Assembly: GCA_963920765.1 (NCBI GenBank)
Contig: OY987242.1
Coordinates: 13,478,002-13,542,001 of the forward strand
DNA from: Ulota crispa
Lineage: Eukaryota > Streptophyta > Bryopsida > Orthotrichales > Orthotrichaceae
Length of the DNA stretch: 64,000 bases
Direction: 5' to 3'
Shown piece by piece: positions 46,866-58,261 of this stretch; the first letter of the stretch is position 1, and each line of letters starts with the position of its first letter. Under the pieces are notes generated by a model, which worked only from the letters and a program-made list of their open reading frames with translations, ran no database searches and had not been told where the DNA came from. The position numbers and the translations under genes were made by a program.

Positions 46866-47749
46866 GTACAGTACCCTCAAGAAAATCTCGCAACCCCTTT
46901 ATGAAGTCTTGCAAATTTTCTCCTTTATTTTCATTATAAAAGTGATTCTATCAAAACTATTTTATTAAATGTATTGCTTTATAGAACCTTCACCAACATA
47001 TGAAATTTCAATGTTTAAAAATAAAATTTTTATTTTTGGTGAATTATTTTATTTTACTTTCTTGGCTTCACATAAAAATTGATTGAAAAATACATGTGAT
47101 GATTTTTTAACATTTGATTGCACAAATATATAAGAAACGCCATTGTTCACATCTTTTGTATTACAAAAATGCACACTATGTAAGTAGAATTTTCCTCTAA
47201 GTGGCTATAGAGCTTATAACGTGTTTTCCAATTTTCTTTCATAAAAATTTAAGGTTAAAGAAGTCAATCTCATGTTATAGTAGGCTTTTACATTTCTATA
47301 GCTTTCTAATGATACCTTATTTGACTATGTTTGTTCAAGTTTTAGCCTACTATAACATGAGTTTGATTTCCCTAACCTCAAATTTGTATGAAAGAAAATT
47401 AGAAAACACATTATAGCCACATTGAGGAAAATTCTACCTACATAGTGTGCATCTTTGTAATACAAAAAATGTGAACAATGAAATATCCTATAAATTTGTG
47501 CAATCAAATGTTAAAAGATCTTCACATGTGTTTTTCAATTAATTTTTATGTGAAGCCAAGAAAATAAATAATTCACCAAAAATAGATTTTTTATTTTTAG
47601 ACATTGAAATTTCATATGTTGGTGAAGGTTCTATAAAGCAATAAATTTAGTAAGATAGCTTAGATAGAATCACTTTTACAATGAAAATAAAGGAGAGAAT
47701 TTGCAAGGCTTCACAAAGGGATTGCAAGAGTTTCTAGAGGGTACTGTAC
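46866..47749. repeat. 884-bp foldback with about 420-bp arms
   Basis: The left arm, from GTACAGTACCCTC at 46866 to TTATAGTAGGCT near 47288, is mirrored by AGCCTACTATAAC at 47344 through GAGGGTACTGTAC at 47749, with about 50 bases between. The arms differ by scattered substitutions and small indels. No coding capacity. Confidence 0.88.
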
Positions 47750-49100
47750 ACAAATTCACTGGTACTAGAAAATGAAGGAGATAGAGAAAGATATGGAGAA
47801 AAATATGCTTATATACATGGACAAATTTTGAGATTAGAACGATCAGATTTTGGAATTCCGACAAAAAAGATTGGATATCAAAAATTGAGCTAATAATAAA
47901 AATTTGCACTAGAAGATTAGTCATGGCAAATGACTAAAAAAGACATATAAAAATCATCTTGCACATATTATAGAGCCCTAAATGCAGGTTCAAAATTTAA
48001 TAACAGAAAAAGATTAGTTGTATTCTAATATACAAGGTTGTTTCTATTTCATATGAAGATTGTGAAAATGCAAGCAGGGGCAACAAATTTTCTAAAGAAA
48101 TACTACTTGGATTTAAATGAAAAAATGCTCACTTTTATCCAACTTGCCTTTAAAATAGATTCAAGTAATCTTATGAAAAGCACAATATAGATTGTTCTCC
48201 TTGGAGGAGATCACTCCTTGTAATTATTTGGTATACACGTGAGTTAAGAGGGTTTTGATGTAAGCCTATTTATTTAAGATATGGTGTTTAAATGATTATA
48301 TTTTTATATAAAAAGCTACGCAGCTCATGTTTCTTGTACCCTATGTTTTTTTATAAATTCGTTCATTTGGTTTTTAAATGGGGCTATTATATGTATAAAT
48401 TTTGTTTGTCTAATTTTATCCTACATCCTTTATTCATCAAAAAAAATATCTTACTTTCTAATACATATACATACATGGTATTGATCATGGAAGCATTAAC
48501 AAGCATATGAATTAAAGGGCTATATTGTTCAAGTGGAAATATTTATTAACACATTTTTAATATTTTTCAATTCTATGGCATGTATTTAAAATAATTTAAC
48601 ATGGAGAGCAACAAACAACACTACATTTTTTTACAACCCCTATTTATCAAGGCTAACTTAGTAATATAAAAATCCTTCTACCTAATGTTTTTACTTATCC
48701 TAATTTATGTATACTAAAATATATAATATTTCATTAAACTGTATAGTAGCTCTACATATTGTATAAAAAATTGTCCTCTGAATTAAATGGACCATATTTT
48801 TAAACTCACATGGTTCCTAAATCATAGGCTAGTGATTTTCTCAAGGGTGATTTGGAATAGCAAATGAAGTTCTTAGTCAAATTCTTGTCAATGTACTCCC
48901 ATAATTTTGTTAACTCCATTTGTGATAAATTGCAGATTAGGTCAAAAAGAAGTTGCAATCTTTCTTCCAAGTCTATAGCATAATTGTATTGTTGGTGCTC
49001 TAATAGTATATCAATATTCTTCTTTGAAAGACATCTTCAAAATCATTATACTACTTCGGGATACTAGATATTGTGGCCTTTTCCACTGATTGTGGTTGCA
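47750..49100. other. AT-rich intergenic, no gene seen
   Basis: Nothing beyond AT-rich sequence that I can support. Confidence 0.5.
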
Positions 49101-49103
49101 TAG

Positions 49104-51540
49104 ATGACATATGATGTGTCTTCCTTAGACGTTTTTACAAACTCATTTGCTCTAATGAATAGGATTTTTTCCATTCGCAGTTTGCAAGCGCATTTGCTAA
49201 CAAATATTCTAACAGATTTTGTAACATGTTTACTAGCTAGATGTTCTATGGGGAAAGTCATATTTTGCAACTTTCAATCTACTGGCGGATTGTACTATTC
49301 TAACAAGGAAAGACCAAGAATAAAAAGATTGTCCAAGGTGATGATGTTGTATAATATGAGGATGGGTACTAGCAAGCTTGTTGTTGAAGGCTATTGCATG
49401 ATGCATTGCATGTTCCTTGCCATTTGTGACCATTTGATCTTTGAAGCGAGGCAGCAAGAAGTCATCCGGTTCCAAAACTCCTCCAACGCTCAGACTAAAA
49501 AGCAGTATAGAGATTTGGGGAGGTTGATAGCACTCTTGAGTGTGTGCTTTTTAGAAGCCATGTCATGGAAGGAGATTGTGAGCTCGCGCATCAATAAGAT
49601 CCTCGACCGGAGTGTCATTTGGATTTGCAAGCACAGTCCAGCACTTGCAGCAAACTACAAGTAGATAGGTCGCTCAACGTCTGTTGATGAAAAATTGTTG
49701 CAGGCAGCAAGGGAAGAGAGTTGAGTCGCATTGTGGCTAAACATATTTTACATTTGTTTTTTGCATTTGTTGGCATGCTCCAACAGTACCACACAGAAGG
49801 AAGTGACAGCTAGCTATGACAAGATATATGGCATGGGTTAATGCATGATTGAGTGGCTCAAAATTGTGACAAACTATCAAAAACTGCACACATCCAGTTT
49901 TCATATGCCTAAAAGGTACATTAGAAATTTTCAAAAAAATAAATAAATTATTGTAGAGATTTAAACTTCATTGTAATTACATTAAAGTTGTTCAATTTTT
50001 CAAAAAGCATTTTATGGAAGTGTAGAAGACTTTTGAAAAAACACAAGTGTGACAATTCTATTGTCAGCAAGTTTTTCAAGGACCTTTTGAAAACAATTTG
50101 GTTGCCTAAGTGAATATAAAGGACAATTATTCATTAGAAGAAAAACAAGTCCTAAACGACTGATTCATAACAATTGCAAATGTCCTAAACAAGTATATAA
50201 TGACTCAATTATAGTAAAATTGAGTTGTTGAGGACATTTGCAGTTATTGTGAACCAGTCGTTTAGGTTAAGATTTCTTCTAGTGATTCTAGTGGGTATTT
50301 TAGTAAAATTTTAAGAAATTATAATCTTATTTTGTAGATGTGTATTGAATGTTTGCAAGAGATTTTTTAATGCCTTTTTTAACTTGGGATTTTACAAAGT
50401 CTTTTTCTCCTTTATCTTTTATTTTTTTCCTAATTTTCTTTTCTTTTCAACTTGAGTACTTTTTTGAGTTCTAGGTGCACTTCTAACGGTAAGGACTTTT
50501 TGAATAACTTTGATTGATTAAATTCTAAGCCCTAGAATGTAGCTTGTACTGTGTAATTTCAAAAAGAACAAATCCAAAAACATCAAACTGTTGACTGAGT
50601 TAAAAAGTCCATTATAGACATGAAAAGGCCACTTAGCCACCCGAACACTTGATGCAATTACAAGCTAACACTTGAATTAAAATCCCTAACGCATTCAAGA
50701 AACTTTGAGGACAAGAACTTTTGCCAAAATTGAGCCACTTAACCATGCATCTACCTGTATACCAACTTTGTACTTGAAGAAACAGGTTCAACAATTTATT
50801 AGGTAAGGGACTACAACAAAATACAACTAGCTATTTTTCTTCCAAACCATGGGCATGCAATGCCCGACAAAACTCTATTTTACCCAGCAATTGAGGCAAT
50901 GTTGGCAAAAATTGCTTCAAAAAAGCTATCATCAACAAGGGACCTAGTTCAAAAACACTCAGAAGCGAGGCGTGTTAATGATCTTGCTTAAAGGATAATT
51001 GTATAGTGCACTTGTGAATATGAAAATAATGAAAATGTTGGAATTTTGCAAGGAATTTTGGCACTAGACATGTGACCAAACCCAATTCTTGGATGCTTCA
51101 TCCTTGTTGTACGACTTTAAGGGAGAGTTTAAAGATCTAGTTGACTATGGGTGTCGCTTTGATCGATACAAAGTGATTTGACACTTTAGAGATGTGCTTG
51201 ACCATCATAATCAACTAGGAATCACACCATAGAGATCAACTTCTTAGACCTTTCCTTGGACATCAAGGAGTTGTACTTCATCATGAGCGGATTTGTAGGG
51301 GCAATGCATTCTTGATTTTTGGTTGCCGTTTGTGCAACTAAAAGATGCCTCTATTGACATGGAGCTTTGCAAGTAAGTACACATTGGAGGATTAGAGCCT
51401 ATCCTTGCATTCTTCAATCATAATGTGCCGGATGTATTAGAGCCAGACTCTGATGACAATGTAGGAGAAGCTCTGGGTCACCTCAGAGCTTGCGCTGCCA
51501 ATGACTACAAGCCCATCAAAAAAAGCATCAAGTAAATGAT
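49104..51540 (+). pseudogene. Decayed coding locus of unknown identity
   Basis: An open frame at 49104-49664 (186 codons) ends with protein-like text (DLGRLIALLSVCFLEAMSW, LDRSVIWICKHSPALAANYK). Further plus-strand pieces follow: about 51080-51230 (LYDFKGEFKDLVDYGCRFDR with two stops), about 51253-51313 (SLDIKELYFIMSGFVGAMHS) and about 51330-51534 (LKDASIDMELCK, stop, then HIGGLEPILAFFNHNVPDV and HLRACAANDYKPIKKSIK). Stops and frame changes separate them, and a CACTA-type MITE lies between. The composition differs from the AT-rich surroundings. I do not recognise the protein; it could be a transposon gene or a duplicated host gene. Confidence 0.4.
50132..50284. mobile_element. CACTA-type MITE
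   Basis: About 153 bp hairpin; CATTAGAAGAAAAAC at the left, GATTTCTTCTAGTG at the right, flanked by ATT on both sides. The inner arms (GTCCTAAACGACTG, GCAAATGTCCTAAACAA) mirror each other. Confidence 0.8.
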
Positions 51541-51860
51541 CATTGCCCATAAAAGTTTTTGAATTGATGGCAGTGGTACACTTAACCCTCTCTATTCTCA
51601 CTAAAGATTGAACCTCTGAAAGGATACTTGACAAAAATTAGAAGCCTGAAGACCAAAAGTAGGTTTCCAAAAGGGAAACTAATATAAACTCAAGCTAATA
51701 TGAAATTGGATTCACAGAATAAAAAACAAATAACAAAAGAGGTGGGCAAAAGAAGCATTGTTGAGACAAAAGAACTCTTCAGCCTTGACTTCCACATGTA
51801 CTCAAATCTAAAGTAAAAGAGACTCTAAAGTCAAATCAAAGTTATGAAAAAAAAGGCAAA

Positions 51861-52002
51861 CATTAGAAGAAATCCTGCAATAAATGACCGGTTCACCAAG
51901 AGTGCAAATGTCCCAAACGACTGTAATTGAATCATTGTATAGTTGTTTAGGACATTTGCAGTCGTTGTGAACTAGTCTTTTAGGAAAGTTTTTTTTCTAA
52001 TA
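51861..52002. mobile_element. CACTA-type MITE, second copy
   Basis: Same family as 50132-50284: CATTAGAAGAAATCC, GCAAATGTCCCAAACGACTG and the mirror AGGACATTTGCAGTCGTTGTG. The right end is decayed to TTTTCTAATA. Confidence 0.75.
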
Positions 52003-52105
52003 AAAGGAATTGGAAGGTTCTAGAGGTAATGTTCCTAACATTATTTCAATATTTAAGTACTCTAAAATTTTACAACTTACACTGAAAGAAAATTCATTCC
52101 ATTAA

Positions 52106-53032
52106 CCCCTAAAGGACCAAGCCCTTTTTTTTGCCAAAATCACTAATAATTGCCATTTTGAGGGGATGAGTAAAAAGGTAGTTTTTTTTTTCTGTTGGAA
52201 ATCCAACCGTAGGATCTTGCCTTAGACTAGAAAAGGTATTTTTGAGAAAAAAATCAATTCATTCTAGATGGAGAGGAGGAAGATATTTACATTTGAAGTA
52301 AAGGGAAAAGGTTTTTTTCCTTGCTACCAGTAATTTTTAGAAGCCTTTGACCACTTTTACATGAAAAAAATTGCACTACCCAAAGTTGTGCTTTTATTTT
52401 TCCATATACAAGATTAATTTAGGTATATGTGGGAGAATTTTCAAATTGATTGGAACTACACAACACATAGGAAAAAATAGTAACTAAAAAGAAGTAGAGA
52501 ATGAGTTAAAATATTAAATTGTTAAGAATTTAATTATTGAAATGAAAAACGCAAATCCCAATAGTTATAATGTTGTGATAAACAACCTACCTCCTTTAGT
52601 TTAAATTTTTTTCCAAAATATTGAAATTGAGTGAAATAAAGGACTTTAGAGTTTAATTTGGAGTAGAAAATCCATAACTACCCGCAAACAAGAACTCCTC
52701 ATAACTTTCATCTCATTGATTGGAATTGAATGATTCAAAGCTTCTCACATATAAACAAATCTATAGAACCAATTACAAATCTTTATTTTTTTAAATGATT
52801 ATTTTTAAAGAAGTTTTTTGGGCTGCCAAGACGGCAATTCTCCCCAAATTTTCATAAATTCTGCATAACTTTTTTGTCAAATGTCAATATAAAGAATTTG
52901 TTTGATGCTCACATAAATCTCTAAATTCTTCACATTCAACAAAAGTTTCAAAAAATGACACAAAGTAATTTTTCTGAAGGTACATGCCCAAAATCTCATT
53001 TGTCCCCCAAAGGGACAATAGTTCTTTAGGGG
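52106..53032. mobile_element. TTAA-flanked piggyBac-like element E10
   Basis: 927 bp; TTAA|CCCCTAAAGGACCAAGCC and CAATAGTTCTTTAGGGG|TTAA. It is the most complete copy of the subfamily that includes E2, E3, E4 and E11. Confidence 0.82.
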
Positions 53033-53036
53033 TTAA

Positions 53037-53999
53037 GAGATTTGGGGTTGTGTCATTGTTGATTGAGAATTTTTCACTTAGTTATTTTTTTTAATTCAAA
53101 AACTATAGATGTCACCTACATATTACTAACTGTGACCATTATACAAAGTTTGTTATTTGAATATACAAAGGTTGTCTTGTTAATTTTATGTATTTGAGAT
53201 TTTTCTCATAAACTTGCATCTTGTTTGTTGTTTTTACAATACAATATTTGTAATGTGGATACTTTGCAAGATTTTTTTACCATTGTTAATTGAAAGATTC
53301 TGTTTGATTCAAAATATAGTGATATATTATGTGTTTTTTAGCATTAAATTGAATTTGTTGCAAAAAATAATCAAGGTGTGAAATGAAAATGTATATTAGT
53401 AGTATCACTTGTACAATTATAATTTACATTGTTATTAGTATAAATTTTGTATATATGATTTAAAAATAAATTTTAATGACAATTTGCTCATAAGCTTATA
53501 TTTATAAAAAAATAAATTACTTATCAACCACAATATCAAGTTTTGTGGTGTCATAAATTTCAAACAAATTTGATGTATTTATGAAAAGAAAAAAAAAATT
53601 GTACATTGCAGCAACAAAAACAAGGTGCATTTGCAACTACACTATCATCAAATCAACAAAAATTGTTATATCAATGTGATTTTTTACATGTAAATGCATA
53701 TTAATGTTATTGATTACAAAATAATGGATGTGATTCTATTGGCACAATTACTTTACGGGTTTTTATACCTTTATTAGACTTACATATGTTATTTTTAGCC
53801 TTATTAACATTTTTGAATTAACAATATTTTTCTTAAACCAATCATGAATGTTGGAGCTTGTGATTTTGCAATTGAATATGAATGACTAATAACCATCCAA
53901 AATTGTACAATAAAAATTATGAGCAATTTTGTTTGTAATAAATAAAAGTTAGATAATAAAAAGTTCAAGAAATAATTAAGCACCTTAATTAGTACTATT
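53037..53999. other. AT-rich intergenic, no gene seen
   Basis: Very AT-rich; no supported feature. Confidence 0.5.
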
Positions 54000-54150
54000 G
54001 ATGCTGCTAGCCCAAAGGAGCCAAAGACTCAAAGTCTCTGATCCGGTTGGTGTCACACACATTCTCCTAACTTGTTCCTGAAGAAGATTGACTGTGCAGA
54101 ACAGGAAGTGGAGTTCATCTAATAGCCTAAAGCTCTTCTGCTCAATGCAA
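54000..54150. repeat. Degenerate copy of the ChlI upstream module
   Basis: Matches 42795-42935 in the same order: GCTAGCC, GGAGCC, TCTGA.CCGG, GGTGTC, CCTAACT.GTTCC, GAAGAAGAT, AGAAC and GAGTTCATCTAA. The copy here has drifted to a more AT-rich sequence. Confidence 0.7.
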
Positions 54151-54166
54151 TTTACAGGTAGCTTAA

Positions 54167-55330
54167 CCCCTAAAGGACCAACTGTCCCCTTGGGGGACAA
54201 ATGGGATTTCGGGCATGTACTTATGGCTAAACTACTTTGGGTGATTTTTTGAAACTTTTATGGAAGACGGGAAATTCAAAGATCTATGTGGGCATCTAAT
54301 TTTTTCTTCATTTTGACATTTATTGAAGAAGTTAACCCTTAAAGGTCCGCGCATCCACTTTTTGGATGCGCCTTGATCAACCCTGATTGTAACTTTCAAA
54401 ATATTAATTTTTGGTATGTGGCTCAAACTAATAAAATGAAGCTTGACAAGTTTTCTTTCTATTCCATTTTTTTTTTTGAAAAATGTCAAAAATTGAAAGA
54501 GTTATTTCCATTGAAGCTCCAAGTGTTAAAATCCATATAACACAACATGGTGTGTTTTTCATTCATATTTTCTACTCTTTAAATGCAAATTAAATTTAAA
54601 CTACAAAACTATGTTTCTCATTCTACTATTCATTTATGATAGAAATTATAGATTTTTTTAATATATATTCTAATTTTTATTATTTTATTTCCACATTTAG
54701 CTTTAAAAAATCACAATAATTTGAATTTTCCATCAAATTTATCAAAAAATTAGCGTAAATAGAAAATGAATGTGTCTTCCAACAAAAAATATAATTTTTT
54801 TATAAATCAATTAAATATAAGGATAAACTTGGTTTGATAGTCAAATTTGACTTTAAATTCTTTGTTATGGCTGTTTTGGGTGTAAAAAATAAAATAACCA
54901 ATTGAAAATTTTCCACACTGGTCTTTAATGCTGCTTGTACCTCTTGAAAAAATTTCAAGTAATTTGGTTTTTTTGCTATTTTAACTTATATATGTTCATT
55001 TTTTGAAAATAAAATGATAACAATTACAATTTGATGAAACAAATTAAAATTTCTTGTAGTGATGTATCATTCATAGTTTCAAGTAATAAAAACATAAAAT
55101 TATTGTTTGAACACACTTTAAAAGACAAAATTGAGCTTAGACATGAAATTTGACCATTTCAAAATGGATCAAGTCCTTTAGGGGTTAAAAATAAATTTCT
55201 GGGAAAAGGTCCAAATTGGGCAACCCAAAAAATTTCTTAAAAATTGCATTAAAAATAAATAAAAATATGAAATATATTTTTTAGACTTATATATAGGTGA
55301 GAAGCTTTGTATCATTCAATTTTCATTAAT
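54167..55330. mobile_element. TTAA-flanked element E11, split by E12
   Basis: Left end TTAA|CCCCTAAAGGACCAACTG at 54163. It matches E3 and E4 through GACATTTATTGAAGAAGTTA, is interrupted at 54336-55184, and resumes with AAATTGGGCAACCC. The right terminus is not identifiable; the end given is approximate. Confidence 0.7.
54336..55184. mobile_element. TTAA-flanked piggyBac-like element E12, nested in E11
   Basis: 849 bp; TTAA|CCCTTAAAGGTCC and AAGTCCTTTAGGGG|TTAA (54332-54335 and 55185-55188). No ORF. Confidence 0.83.
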
Positions 55331-55678
55331 GAGATGAAAATTATGAAAAGTTTTTATTTGTGGATAGATCCCTTACTAAGAGGGTATGTGGAATTCTACT
55401 TACCCGGAGGGTATGAGAATTGCACATACCCGTTTCAGCACTGGTCGGGACGTGGAATTGGATTCTGCGAGCAAGGAAAAGGGCGGGGGCGGGGGACGGA
55501 CCACAGCCGGGGAAGTGACACACTCGTCCAGAGCGCGGTCATCGATGCGCGAGCCGGCCTGCAGAATTTGCAGCGGAGCGACAGCAATCGCTGCGACGAG
55601 GTTTGCAGCAATTTGGCGGGCCTTCTTGGGGCCGGAAAGCGAGCAGGCAAGCAGAAGAAGGAAGGGAGGGAGGGAGGG
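55331..55678 (+). promoter_or_regulatory. Promoter and leader of CSN1
   Basis: Composition changes from AT-rich to GC-rich near 55430, about 250 bp before the start codon. The frame stays open upstream of the chosen ATG, but that part (GRGRGTDHSRGSD, QKKEGREGG) looks like translated leader, with GGGAGGGAGGG repeats just before the start. Confidence 0.5.
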
Positions 55679-58261
55679 ATGACCATGGACGGCTCGGAGA
55701 ACAACAACGACAATCACGTCCGCGGCGGTGCCACCACCGTGGGCCACGGCGTCACGTCGCCGGAGCAAATCGACGTCGAGAATTACGCCTCTCTTTACAC
55801 CGGCCACACCAAAATCGCGCGCCTGCATTTCATCGCCGATCACTGCAACTCCCGCAATTTGGAGCTCGAGGCGCTGCGCATGTCGCTGGACGAGATTCGC
55901 AAGGGCGATAACACGCAGCTCTTCAAGGAATGCGTGGAGAAGATCAACGGCCGCCTCGGCCCCGCGTACGCCTTGGACCAGGAATGGATTGATGTGGTGG
56001 ACCGCCGCGCCTCGCAGCGCCAGGAGAAGCTCGAAATGGAACTGAATGGATACAAGGTGCTCGTCCTCCTCTGCGAACCAGCCTTTAGGGTTTCATCCAT
56101 CGTGCAAGGAATTGCTGAAGTTTGTTCGGTTTGTTGCTTCATAATGGAGAATCGTTGAAGAACTTGCAGTGTCGTTGGTGATTAATTATTATGTCGTTCT
56201 AATTAGACTAGTCTGATCAAGGAGAGCACCACCTCTCTGTATATCCGGTTGAACTAATTTTTAGGGTTTTATGCAATTTTGATTTGATCTTGGGAAATTA
56301 AGAGTGCAGTGTGTGGTGATTAATCTCTTATGTTGCTCTGAGCAGACTAATCTGATCTAGGAGAGCACCATCTCTCTGTGTATCCGGTTGAACTAATTTT
56401 TAGGGTTTTATGCAATTTTAATTTGATATTGAGAAATGAAGAGTTACTGAAGAGGCTGCAGTCTGTGGTGATTAATCTCTTATGTTGCTTTGAGCAGACT
56501 AATCTGATCAAGGAGAGCATCCGCATGGGTTACAATGACTTGGGCGATTTTCACTACGCTCGCGGTGACCTTCAGCAAGCGTTTAAGTGTTATGTGCGGA
56601 CTCGCGACTATTGCACCACCTCCAAACACATAATTGCCATGTGCTTGAATGTTATCTTGGTCAGCATTGAGCTTGGCCACTTTGTCCATGTCTCCAATTA
56701 TGTTTCTAAAGCTGATCAAACCCCTGACGTGCAAGACCCCGTAGTGTTGGCTAAGCTCAAGTGTGCCGCTGGTTTGGCGCACCTTGAGAGTAAGAAGTAC
56801 AAGCTTGCTGCCCGCAAGGTACACATCTTTTATTACTCTGTCTGTTTTTGTTCTTAAGTTTCTTTATTGCTATCCAAAGAACGATGGGACTCAGAATTGG
56901 AAGATTTCTTTATTGTGAGAATGGAGTTACAAGTCGTTTTGCTGTTCGCTTTGGGGTGGATTTAGTTCCACGATGGTTGCGAGACGCTCAAAGATGTACA
57001 CATGCTCCGTTTTTCAGCTCCTGAGAAAAAAAAAGTGAACTTGTTTGAGTTCCGGTCCATTTTGAAGGCGTGTAGCAGCTCATGCCAGGGTTTTGTACGC
57101 AGTTTGTTGATTCAAATTTCGAGTTGGGAAGCAATTACTCAGATGTTATAGCCCCTCAAGATGTTGCAACATATGGAGGTCTTTGCGCACTTGCATCTTT
57201 CGACAGAGCAGAGCTTAAGGTAAAGCGTAATTCAGTTCCTTGTGGTGCGAGTTGCTGTTAAAGTCCTTTAAAACAGTTCTTGCAGTTGTTTTGAGGCAGT
57301 TTTTTAACTTTTAATATGAACTCACCCATTGATGGAAACTTTTTTGTGCAGAGTAAAGTGATTGACAACATCAACTTCCGGAATTTTTTGGAACTGGTTC
57401 CTGAAGTGCGAGAGCTGATTCATGACTTCTACGCAAGGTATGAATTCTTTTTTCATTCCAGCTTTCGTTTATGCGTTTGCAGTAGAAGTATTTTGGACTA
57501 CTTGGGTTATTTTTAAGTGATAATTAATACGTTTATGTTAGGTGACAGTCTTTTGGTTCAATTGGCGGTTTGATAGTATCTGTGGATTTTGAACATGCAC
57601 TACAATACAGTTCAGGACTTTTGGTATTGTGTCTTTTAGTGGACATGCCCGTTTAATTTATCATTGATGGTGGTTTTGGCAGTCGATATGCTTCTTGCTT
57701 GGGATATTTGCAAAAGCTTAAGCCAAGCCTGTTACTTGATATTCACCTATACGATCATGTCGAGACACTATACGAGCAGATTAGACACAAGGCCCTGATT
57801 CAGTACACGAACCCCTTTATCTCAGTAGACCTCAACACAATGGCCAGTGCTTTCAAGACAACCGTAGCAGGGTTAGAGAAAGAGCTGGCCGCACTGATCA
57901 CGGAAAACCAGATTCAGGTGCACTTCATGTCACGTATCTTGCTGCAACATTTAGATTTTTCTTCAAGAACGTACATGCGTTAATGCGTTTTTCGATAATT
58001 CATACTGGCGGGGTTTGATGGGCTAGTAGTTACTATATATAGCTCTCTGGCTAAACCCGTGTTTTTTTTTTTTTTTGACAGGCTCGAATCGATTCACACA
58101 ACAAGATTCTGTATGCTCGGCATGCAGACCAACGGAATACAACTTTTCAACGAGTTCTGCAAACAGGCTCTGATTTTCAGGGGGAAACCAGAGCCATGCT
58201 CCTTCGTGCAAACCTTATGCGTCAAGACTTCGTTATGAAGGGAGTTCGTAAGCAATCCTAA
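55679..58261 (+). CDS. CSN1: COP9 signalosome subunit 1 (CSN1/FUS6/COP11)
   Basis: Exons 55679-56056, 56498-56818, 57103-57219, 57352-57437, 57683-57917 and 58082-58261 join into 438 residues, close to the 441 of Arabidopsis. CSN1 is a PCI-domain scaffold subunit of the nuclear COP9 signalosome, which removes NEDD8 from cullins; in plants it represses light development. Diagnostic blocks are [51 protein letters not shown] (PCI domain) and [23 protein letters not shown]7 of the proteasome lid is a paralogue, but these blocks fit CSN1. The start is ATGACCATGG at 55679; 55685 is an alternative. Intron 1 contains decoy copies of the exon 2 start. Confidence 0.96.
56163..56515 (+). repeat. Tandem triplication across CSN1 intron 1 acceptor
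   Basis: Units of about 140-150 bp start near 56163, 56307 and 56458, each with GGTGATTAAT and then AG|ACTA(A/G)TCTGATC(A/T)AGGAGAGCA. The first two units carry decoy copies of the first 25 bases of exon 2; the second has a stop (TAG) there. Only the third copy (acceptor at 56497) reads on into CSN1. Each repeat also includes TTTTTAGGGTTTTATGC. Confidence 0.88.

Noticed and set aside
55307..55678. Upstream in-frame extension of CSN1 to an ATG at 55307
   Set aside because: The extension is low-complexity leader-like sequence and the family has a short N-terminus, so 55679 is the better start.
55400..55843. 147-codon minus-strand frame and several plus-strand frames over CSN1 exon 1
   Set aside because: They are shadow frames of GC-rich coding sequence; only the CSN1 frame joins to the downstream exons.
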